Of a stretch of DNA of 64,000 bases, positions 35,072 to 47,000 are shown piece after piece. Below the pieces are notes generated by a model. It searched no databases, was not told where the DNA came from, and saw nothing but the letters and a program-made list of their open reading frames with translations. A program made the translations under genes and the position numbers. Position 1 is the stretch's first letter. Every line of letters starts with the position of its first letter. Origin of the DNA: Siphonodentalium dalli (taxonomy: Eukaryota; Mollusca; Scaphopoda; Gadilida; Siphonodentaliidae); NCBI GenBank assembly GCA_032622095.1, contig CP136066.1:45283911-45347910 (forward strand), in the 5' to 3' direction.

Positions 35072-38000
35072 GTAAGTGTTCACAATTTACTTTCACCTAT
35101 CAAATAATAGTGATGATTGGGTATTTTTTACTCAAATTAATTATAGCACACATAAAATGTTAAATAGGTTTAAATTTTGATACATGTTTTAAGATAGTCT
35201 CTGTCCTTTCATATTTCTTTTCCGGATGATATTATTAGTTCTACTAAACTAAATAGATTGAAATTTGGTATGTAAGTTCACTACCACAAAATTCAGGTGA
35301 AGATCGATTTTCGGTTTCCGTGGCCCATTTTTACAAACCTTTTTAGACTAAGAAATTCAGTTAGCGCTTGTTAATCACCATTAACCCTTTCAGTGTCAAG
35401 TCTGATTTTTGTATCATCAACTCTTAGAGCTCTTTCCATCAATTTATCACATTATTATAATCAATAAATTTCAACAAATGATCAAGGAAATATGGGTTGA
35501 TACAAAAATCAGACTTGGAACTGAAAGGGTTAAACTTGGTACATGTATGTGGTTGAAGTGGCCAGAAACACAAGCTGTGCTTGAATCAGACATTTGCAAA
35601 ATGATTCTCACCTGTAGATCCTTGTTGCCTTTTTTATTAGCTCAACTTTACTTTGTAAAGTTTGAGCTATTGCCATGGCTTTGTCGTCCGTCGTCCGTGT
35701 GTGCGTGTGTGCGTGTGCGCGTGTGTGCGTAACGCGTCAACAATAGAGGCTACAGGTCGTACCTTTGATCGGATCATTATGAAATTTGTCATAGCTGTTG
35801 ACATCAACATTTGTACCGGAATGATTCATTTTGGGGTCATACGGAAAAAAAACATGGCCGCCAGCGGCCATCTTAGATTTCAAAGTTCAATCCATTAGCA
35901 CGGGCTACAGGCCGTACTGTTCGTCTGATCGTCATGAAATTGGTCATGGATGTTAATATTGACATGTAGATGGGAACGAGTAATTTTAGGGTCATTCGGC
36001 CAAAAAACATGGCCGCCAGCAGCCATCTTGGATTTTACTCTTTGCATGACTAAATCCTTTAGCACGGGCTACAGGTCGTACCTTTAGTCAGATCGTCATA
36101 AAATTTGTCATGGATGTTAACAATGACATGTAGATGGGAACGAGTCATTTTTGGGTTATTCGGGCAAAAAACATGGCCGCCAGCAGCCATCTTGGATTTT
36201 ACTCTTTGTATGACTAAATCCTTTAGCACGGGCTACAGGTCGTACCTTTAGTCTGATAATCATGAAATTTATCATGGCTGTTGAAATTGGAATGTAGATG
36301 GGAACGAGTCATTTTGGGGTCATTCGGACAAAAAACATGGCCGCCAGTGGCCATCTTTGTTTTCAAAATTCAATCCATTAGCACGGGCCACAGGTCGCAC
36401 TGTTCGTCTGATCGTCATGAAATTTGTCATGGATGTTAATATTGACATGTAGATGGGAACGAGTAATTTTGGGGTCATTCGGCCCAAAAACATGGCCGCC
36501 AGCAGCCATCTTGGATTTTACTCTTTGTATGACTAAATTCTTTAGCACGGGCTACAGGTCGTACCTTTAGTCTGATCATCATCAAATTTGTCATGGATGT
36601 TAACAATGACATGTAGATGGGAATGAGTCATTTTGGGGTCAATCGGCCAAAAAACATGGCCGCCAGCAGCCGTCTTGGATTTTACTCTTTGCATGACTAA
36701 ATCCTTTAGCACGGGCTACAGGTCCTACTTTTAGTCTGATCATCATAAAATTTGTCAAGAATGTTAATAATGACATGTAGATGGGAACGAGTCATTTTGG
36801 GGTCATTCGGCCAAAAAACATGGCCGTCAGCAGCCATCTTGGATTTTACTCTTTGTATGACTAAATCCTTTAGCACGGGCTACAGGTCGTACCTTTAGTC
36901 TGATCATTATAAAATTTGTCATGGCTGTTGATATTCGAATGTAGATGGGAACGAGTCATTTTGGGGTTATTCGGACAAAAAACATGGCCGCCAGCGGCCA
37001 TCTTGGATTTCAAAATTTAATCCATTAGCACGGGCCACAGGTCGTACTGATTGTCTGATCATCATGAAATTTGTCATGGATGATAATATTTACATGTAGA
37101 TGGGAACGAGTAATTTTGGGGTCATTCGGCCAAAAAACATGGCCACCAGCAGCCATCTTAGATTTTACTCTTTGTATGACTAAATTCTTTATCACGGGCT
37201 GCAGGTCGTACCTTTAATCTGATCATCATAAAATTTGTCATGGATGTTAACAATGACATGAAGATGGGAACGAGTAATTTTGGGGTCAATCGGCCAAAAA
37301 ACATGGTCGCCAGCAGCCATCTTGGATTTTACTCTTTGTATGACTAAATCCTTTAGCACGGGCTACAGGTCGTACCTTTAGTCTGATCATTATAAAATTT
37401 GTCATGGCTGTTGATATTGGAATGTAGATGGGAACGAGTCATTTTGGGGTCATTCGGACAAAAAACATGGCCGCCAGCAGCCATCTTGGATTTTACTCTT
37501 TGTATGACTAAATTCTATAGCATGGGCTAGAGGTCGTACCTTTAGTCTTATCGTCATAAAATTTGTCATTGATGTTAACGATGACATGTAGATGGGAACG
37601 ACTCATTTTGGGGTCATTCGGCCGAAAACATGGCCGCCAGCAGCCATCTTGGATTTTACTTTTCTCTTCATGTCTATAAACTAGTATTAGACATTCAACT
37701 TTCCACATTCCTAATCGCTCCATTGACTGTAATATATTAAATTATTCCCTTTCCAAGTTGAGCTACAGTGTCATTGACACTTTCATTTCATTGGTTTCTG
37801 AAGTGCAATTTGAAACAATTCAGAATCAGGATTGTATTTAGTTTTCTGAGGGAAGGATTTGAAAGCCCCATATTATATACTTGCTCATTGTTTCATTATT
37901 TTAGAAAGGCAAATCAGGATAAGAAAAGAATAAAAAAGAATGTCAACTCAGAAGAGATGAAAACCAGAGAACTGTGAGTTAGCACGTGGGTCATAACAAA

Positions 38001-41000
38001 TTATCAGATTCTTTCAACATTAAAACATACAGCCACAAAACATTCATATCTAGAAATCAGAGTTGCACGCTAGGTAATCTGAGCCTGGTTAATATATTGA
38101 AGCTGAATTATCTAGGCTTGCCACGATTATTCGATTAATCGACTAACCTTCGACAGGTGCGGTAGTCAACGGTTATTTACTTTCGTCGAATAATCGCCAG
38201 GGGGGTGTGTATGGTTGTGTAACTTGTGTGTGTAAGCAGTACTTTCCATCGATGTCGTGCCTGGTAACTGTTAACTGCGTATGCAGCACAATTCCGTTGC
38301 GGCGTCCCCTGCCTTTGATGTTGCCGCCGACGTTTGGCGGTCATCTTCAAAGAATTATGTGTGCGACATCGAAATGTTAATTATGTTTATTGTTTAACTG
38401 TGAATATTAATTTACTATTAATGCTACTGTGCTAGATACATTTCCGAAGTGGTTTCCGGTTACGTATATAATATAAACTATTAATTTGTTTCATTATTTC
38501 TTGCAATTCTTTATTGAAAATGTCCAGGTTATACACGGCAGTAATTGTGACTGCATCCCCGTCCCCCCAGGGTCCCCCATAAAAGCTCAAATATATCCCA
38601 CTGTCTACCTATGTCCTCATTAACTTCATACGTAATGGCGGCTTGGGAGTCGCGATCGAGATTAGCTTTACTTCGTGCAATTTTGCACAGTTACTATCAC
38701 ATCGTGTATGCAGTTTGCTCTAACTTTGCTAGAAACATCGGCAATATGGGCACTTGGCAGTACTTAATAGTAAGGGCCTGTAAAAAACTACATCGGGACG
38801 AATGAGACTATTAGGCCATGAGTATTCCTTGTTGTATACGAAATAAAACAGTGTAAAACACGGAGCATTGACCGTTTATAAGTTCTGTCTTCAAAATGGA
38901 TGTAAAGAAGTCATCGTAATTTCGCATTTATCAATTGTTTACCTGGGTGTAATACAGGGCGCATATATTACCGATTAATCGACTAACCGTCGATTATTGC
39001 TGCCGATTAGTCGATTATGAAAACTCATAGTCGTGGCAACCCTAGAATTATCAAAGAGAAGTATGTTCATTTATCCCTTCCGCTTGGACCGCGGCAAATG
39101 CACGGATAGTTCACCAGAAACAGAAAGGTGTACGTTTCTTAATGCCAAGTGTGTAGTGGAAGATACAAGATTTGTCGCTTTTTCTCTGCCGATATAAATA
39201 AACAATGTTCTTATATTTATTACAACGCATCAATAGTTTGCAGGAATTCATAGTGATATTAACCCTTTCATTAAAGATCCTGTGCCAGTGCATTCTCTTA
39301 TATATGCAAGTCTCCCATATGGAGCCTCGTATATATAAGAGAATACATTGGCCTAAAAATATTAACATTGACATTGTAAGCCAGTGCATTCTCTGATATA
39401 TGAGAGACTCCCTATGGGAGATTCTCATATATAAGAGAATGTACTGGCACAGGATCTTTAATGCTGAAACAGCATAGCTCACATCATGTAAGGTTTAACA
39501 CCGGTCATTTCAGCCATAACATGTATCGAGGAAAATGTATAATATATCTTCAAAATATATCTCCAAATATGGAGATAAAGTCAAAGTAGAGTCAATAACA
39601 GTTGTTATCCCACCTGGAGCCACCAGCACAAAAGCGTGAACAATGTCGCGCATGTTCACATTTTCCCGCCAAAATGGACACATCAAACACTCAATGTAAA
39701 TGTCATAATTTATATTTCAAAACATGTGGGCTAAAACTGTGTTCCATGGAAGTCAGTGGTCAGCAGTGGTCCTCACTATTGTTGTTTGAATTTATGTTAA
39801 GCAACAAATTTTGCAATTAGCGAGTGATGGCGATTTATTTTCGGGATGCTTTGCCATGGGTTTTCCAGTTGATGACCTTTCTTGCAGAAGTATTTCATTG
39901 CAATGTATCACCGATCTTACTGGACATCGCATCAAAAGAATGGTCAAGAAAATCTCGGTAATATAAAATTTAATTTTCAATATAATTGCAGAACACTGCA
40001 TTCGTTTTAATTGCTATTTCTGCTATGATGTACAATAACTTAGGTCTCACATGTACATGTATGTGAAATATTCAAGACTTTGCTCTTGGTACCATAAAAA
40101 TAATAATGCACCTGTGGAAATAATAACTCAATTCACCTTCTGGGGACCTCATTCTGATTTGGCCTCATCTTCTCTGGAAAATATCTTTATTATCAAATTA
40201 ACAAGTTTTTTAGTTTCTTATTTAGAAAGTATCTTTTTTAGTTAAGTTTCTCTATATCCTCAAATTGGCAAACAAGAGAATGCATAATTGATGTGCCCAT
40301 TGGGTGCACATCACCATCTGGGAACTTAAATATGAATCTAGGTCATGCAGAATGCGGCCCCAAGAGGATGACTTTGGTGATGCTAGCCCACTGTTTGGGT
40401 AGCGTCACTAAATTCACCCTCTGGCGACCTCATTCTGCAAATATCCAGCACCATATCTGGTAGGGCTGTAATGACATTATGAATTATATTGTGATACTCC
40501 TTCAAACGATACATGTATCGTATCGTGTTATGTGTATCGTGATACAGGAAATCACATAATTGTTTAAGACAGGCTATGCTATGTTCTCTCAAGTTTACAT
40601 GTCTAGTATGTTTATTTGACTCATATACCCCACTGGACAAAACAAGTGTCCTCTTAACTATGGTGCGGTTTGCGTTGCCACCGCGGCCGAACTTCAACTT
40701 CACCGCGGCTCCACCGGCTAACTGCAGTTGGGCCGCGTTGTACTTGCCGTTCGGCCGTGGTGTACTTGCCGTGCGGCCGTGGTGTACTTGCTGTTCAGCC
40801 GCAGTGTACTTGCCATTCGGCCACGGTGCTCAACCGCGGTTACAAACTCTGACACCGCGACCGAACGGCAAGTACACCGCGGTGGAAGTGGACACTTGTT
40901 TTGTCCAGCGACGTAGCTAACCATTTAACTGCAGTTTCACTAAAAGTCAACTATCTCCATATACAGTAATGCTCTAAGTAATCGACTTCTTAACCTCAGC

Positions 41001-44000
41001 ATAATTATGGGTAACTTTTCAGGATTTAGTCAGAAATATGGTTGTTGCCATTCATCGGAAAGCTCTCCCCGAGAGCTTTCCGATGAATGGCAACAAGCCC
41101 TATTTCCGACTAAATCCTGAAAAGTTACCCATAATTCTGCTGTGGTTAAGAAGTCGATTAATTAGGGCATTACTGTATATGTTGATTCTGATATTTCAGG
41201 TGGTAAATCATTTGAGAACACTAATTTAGCGTATCGTAATTTGTGATACTTGTCTTTTCGTTGATTATGTGTCATGATTTGTATTGTATCGTGACCAAGT
41301 GCATCATTACAGCCTAATATTTCCAGACCGGACGGTCACCATGGTTATTCTATGTTACAGGCCGCAGGCTTCCAGCGCTATGTTCTTCCAGTACAACACT
41401 CAGCTAGGACCACCTTATCATGTTATTATCGACACAAACTTCATCAATTTCTCTATCAAAAATAAACTTGATGTTATCAAAGGAATGATGGACTGTCTGT
41501 ACGCAAAGTGTGAGTACATGTACAGTAATGCCCTAATTCATCGACTCCATAACCGGAGTTAGTCGGAAATATGGCTTGTTGCCATTCATGAATGGCAACA
41601 AGCCATATTTCCGACTAAATCCTGAAAAGTTACCCATATTTCTGCTGTGGTTATGGAGTCGATTAATTAGGGCATTACATGTAGTTGAACCATTTTAGGC
41701 CCATGAATCAAATAATTGTTTCGTCAAACAAACAACATTGTTATTCTTTATCCCATTCTCCTGATTGGCTGAGGGTGCATGACATGGCTGTCTGCAAATT
41801 GCTTGTTACCCTCGTAACATTTCGAAAGTTGCTGCCTGCTCAGCAATGACCAGTAAACATAGAACTACGAAGTACTCAACATACAGAGATCCCCTCACAG
41901 CTCTGTAATAGTCTTCTAAAAATCTTTCTTTTATAAACCCTACCATTTCATAACAATTGCGAATTGTGGTGTCTGCATAATTGTTGTTTTAGTTTGCAAT
42001 TAAAACGTGCTGTGCATAAATGGTGTTTTGACTGAGATAAATCCATTCTATGGTGTAAAGTTCCAATTGAATATTTTGATATCAATACCATAGAACAAAT
42101 AGATCAACATTATTATGCAGTTGATATCTATTGCAGACAATAATTGCACAACCGAGGCACATACATTTTTGTACTAAGCTCTATATTTCAAATAGCCGTG
42201 CTTTACTGTATTTATCAATTGCCATTTCCTTTCAGCTGTACATTCTACGACTTCACTAGCATATCCTTATGTGACATAACAGTATGTTGTCAATTTCTTT
42301 TGCGCTATCAAAACTTATTAGTTTCCCACATTAGCTTTCATGAAATTAACATGCCTACACTCATTATAAACGAAACCTGACATATTGCCGCATGGGTACT
42401 CTACTTCAAATTTCTTTACCCTCTTTCCGTCAACCGTTTCCCACCATTCAACCAGCAAAATCACTGGAAAATAACAGCCCCAACAATGGATGTGTTACTT
42501 GATTAAAAACTTGAATAATTTATTTTCTGAAATTTAAAAAAGCGACGATTTCAACATAAAATGAACTCTTCAAACTGGATTTAAGAATATACATGTGCAC
42601 CTAGGCCTGCATTGAGCAATTGTGTACCCCTTTTCTGGGCAACAAAACAGTTGTCACCCTTGTTTTTGTGATGGTAACTTCATAGATTCAATGAAAAACA
42701 TGGCTGCCATTTTGGATTTCAAATTTGAATCCATCGGCACACCCTACAGCCCTTATTTATGGCCGGATCATTTTTTTTGTTTTGCAGGTATGATTTTGAT
42801 CACCTGTAGATGAAAGCTATCACATTTGAATGATTTTCGATGAAAAACATGGCTGCCAGTGGCCATCTTGAAATTTATTCTTTGTATGACTAAATCCTTC
42901 GGCACACCTACAGGCCACATCCCTCCTTCAAACATCACCAAACTTCAAATGGATCCTCGGATGACCTCTAGATGGGAGCTTCCTATTTGACCGAAATTAG
43001 TTGAAAAACATGCCCGCCAGCAGCCATCTTGGAATTTACTCTTTGTATGACTAAATCCTTTGGCAAACCCTACAGACCACATCCCTCATCCGATCATCAC
43101 CAAACCTCATATGGATCTTCGGGGTGACCTCTAGTTTACTTTCCTTCTTCTTTATAAAAAAATAACTCCTTCCCAAGTTGTGATACAGTGCCATTGACAC
43201 TTTCATTTTTGGCACCACATTATGCAGAACTTGAGTAGGTTACCAGAGGACTTATTTCATACCTGTAACAGGTATTGGCGCCCAAAGTCTTAAGACCAAT
43301 TAACTCTGGAATAAAAACTGAAACTGAATTCCTAAATTATTATGTATTTTTTTCAACGAAGAATATACAAAGAACGAGATGGCAGAACTGTATGCTATAC
43401 ATGTTATGTTAAAAGCAAAAATAAAGGAATTTCAAACAAAGAGTTTTCTTATTAAAGGAAACAAACTTGTGGAACATACATCATCTTCTTCATAAATTAT
43501 AGAGGACGATGAAACCGTTCCTAGTAGGATAATTCTGATTGGATTATTTTGAAGAAGAATGGCCGGAGGCATATTCTCGTTATCCTGAGTGACAGGGACT
43601 AACGAAGCCGTGGAAATCACCAAAACTAAAATGTCATATAGACAATATTTCTATTTGTTTACTTCTAAAGTGTCGTATAACACCATAAGATCATGTTTTC
43701 TCATCAACTAGGAGGCAATTGATTCAGAAAAAAACATTTATCACATAATTAACCCACAAAACCAGCTTCATAATTATTGGTAAGACACACGTGTAATATT
43801 AATTCGTGTGATGACGTCACACCATTATTTAAATGACTTGCGATCGCTGAAGTTTATGATTGTTGTTTTCGGTGAATACTTCGCGTTTATTTGACAATGT
43901 GGTAAAAGGTATCTCAAACTTGTTCTATTTTATACTTAATTTATTAACCTCGTCCACTAAATTCTATTTGAGCCTCGGTAAACCTCGGCTCAAATCGAAT

Positions 44001-47000
44001 TTAGTGAACTCGGTTAATAAATTCCGTATAAAATAGAAACTCATGTGAGTTTATCTGAGACTCAAATAATTTGTTTTTTGGCTTTATCTCTTCATTTTTT
44101 ACAGGTACACCATATATCACAGACTGTGTTATGGGAGAATTAGAGAAAATGGGTGCGAAGTATCGGGTGGCATTGAGGTAAGATTATACACAACATGCTC
44201 AGATGTTTTGATACAATCTCCTCAAAAACAGTAAATTCCCCCTGATATTTCAAGAATATCTTCAGATCTGGTAATCAGATTGCGACAAAACTTTGGGAAG
44301 CTATTAAATCTCTCATCGGCATATGTGACCATCATATTGTATACAAGCCTTGAAATAGTGTGTCTGTCATTTGCAGAATTAGTTCCCCAGAGGAACCTCA
44401 TTCTGCTTAAGAATTCAACTGCTATTGGAGACCAAGGATCAGATTGAAGTTCCCCAGTTTAAGTTAGTGATGTTCACCCATTAATCACCTCGATTATGCA
44501 TTTTATCTTCTGCAAATTAGGGGATCATCTTCTAAAATGAAATTTTTCAGGGATATAATGTGGAGAGATATTATTTTTATTATTTGCATCGATTCTCGAA
44601 CCACGTCGACAAAAGTCACTTGAGTCTCAAATTTTACGATCATTGAATGAAATTGTAGCGAAAACAGGAGATGCGATCAATACCGGAAGTGTCGGAACAT
44701 GTGGTGTGATTTCAAACGAGCCACCAAAAGACAAAAAATATTTTTGTCGAACAGGACAACTATAATTAAATGAAAATTATTGTCATTTTGTGATAACAGT
44801 TTGATTTATGCATTGGTTTCCAAATTGGAAGGGAATGCAAACAAAGTAAAAAAGTGGTCTGACAGCCGAAATCGGACTCAGAACATTTTTTAGTATATCT
44901 TACCGGACACATCGTCAAGAAACCTCACAGTGACCTTACAATCAAGCATAACGTTCAAAATGTACTTCTGCTATTTCGTACCAAATAATACAAATTTTAT
45001 AACGGCCTCATAGATTCCCCTTTTTGAATAGAAAGGAATATACCATGTAGTTCAGTGTGTAAGTAGTATCTTATTAGGGAAAATGTATTTTCTATTGAAA
45101 ATATTATTTCTTTTTCCTTTAGAATTGCTAAGGACCCACGATTTGTTAGACTACCATGCTTTCATAAAGGAACGTATGCTGATGACTGCATTGTAGAGAG
45201 AATTAAACAGGTTGGTTTAATGTGACCATTCTCACAAGCAAGCCTTGAAATAGTGTGTCTGTCATTTGCAGAATGAGGTCCCCAGAGCTAGCATCACTAA
45301 ATTTACCCTCTGGGAAGTTCATTCTGCTTAGGCCTCAACTGCTATGGGAGACCTAGGATCAGATTGAAGTTCAAGTTGAAGTTGGTGATGTTCACCCATT
45401 AGTCACCTCGATTATGCATTTTATCTTCTGCAAATTAGGGGATATAGAAACTTCCTAGAAGAGAACAAATGACTAAAACGTTAATTGAGACTATAGATAC
45501 TTTCATGAAGATGAGGCCTAAGCAGAATTAGGTCCCCAGAGAGCGATTTGGGTGATGCTAGTCCACTATGTGGGATAGCATCACTAAATTAACCCTCTAG
45601 GGACCTTATTCTACAAATGACAGACACACTATTTGCAAGCTTGTCAGGCCGAACTTGATCATCGTGAAATTTGTCATGGTTGTTAATATTGACATGTAGA
45701 TGGGAATGAGTCATTTTGGGGTCATTCAGCCATAAAACATGGCTGTCGGCAGACAACTTGGATTTTACTGTTTGCATGACTAAATCCTTTGGCACACAAC
45801 AGTTCACTTAAGAAGATTAATGAAAATATTATTTGCCAAATGGCAATTGGCAGCGCGAACCCTAAACATGTTGCCTATGATGCCATTGTTCAACTTATTA
45901 TTTTAACATTACCTAAGGGAATTACAGGTTAATGAGTATTTAGTAAAGAAAGAGTTATTACAGTAATTAAGTGAACACTCATACTTTTTCAGCACAAGTG
46001 TTATATAGTTGGGACATGCGACAAAGAACTCAAAAGGAGGATACGGCGGGTACCAGGGATACCTATCATGTACCTCAAGCAACACAGGTCTGTAAAACAA
46101 TTCGAATGACAAAAATTTATGCTTAATCGGGAGTTTATGCGACCAGCGAGATGTTACGGGAGAATTATGTTTACTTCACCATATTAAGCAGAGTTTCCTT
46201 GGCATAGATAGTCCAAGTTTCCATTGACATAAACCAGCTTGTGATATCTGTAGGGATAGATACTGCTTTACATCGAAGCATCATGCCTATACCTTTCTTT
46301 ATCTATCAATGTCTATGAAATTCCCTGATAAAATTGGCGATAACAAATTGGCGATAAAAGCATCTGTATCGTTACTGCAGTTGCCATACAAGGCGCTCGT
46401 GACGTCCTTGATTGATAAAAATCATGCATGAACTCACGTCACATGCAATCATGTGCAAAATCAAAACAACGCTCCATCGTATATTCTTGGGCACTAGAAA
46501 CAAATAGTTCCTAGTTTTTTTATCAGTATTTGATTGCCTCCCATCGTGGGTAATATGTGAAAACATATCAGAGAGTAACTAATATATATTTGTTGAATAT
46601 TTATTAATTAATTATATAAAAAATGCAAGTATAAGAGACTTTGTCCATTGAATTCAATTTCCATTTCCATTATGCACATGCAACTGCTGTTGGGAGAATT
46701 TAGCATATCGAGATAATCGTGTGACACAGTTACACTTGCAGGTTAGGGGTGAATTTACTCAATAAAGCGAGCCGTCAGGCACAAATCCAATGATTTTGGC
46801 TTTTAAATTGTGATTTGTAGTGGATTCTGTCACAAAAATGGTAGATAAAAATGTGTTATACACACAGTATGTTTGTACCGATTCATGTATCGCTACTCGG
46901 CTTGTTTTCATTGTTATATAGCGACTTGGCAACCAAGGTCGCCTCGCCGCTATATGATAACAAAACAGGCCTCATGTATATAACACATATATTAGGGTTT

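Larger units (their letters stand above)
40461..41316. mobile_element. Probable hAT-type element TAGGGCTGTAATGA
   Basis: Ends TAGGGCTGTAATGA and TCATTACAGCCTA are inverted. The expected 8-bp flanks (ATATCTGG and ATATTTCC) agree at only 5 of 8 positions, so the duplication is decayed or absent. Subterminal CGATACATGTATCG and GTATCGTGATAC palindromes resemble the layout of the other hAT elements. Two other elements are nested inside (40633-40908 and 40962-41177). Confidence 0.65.
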
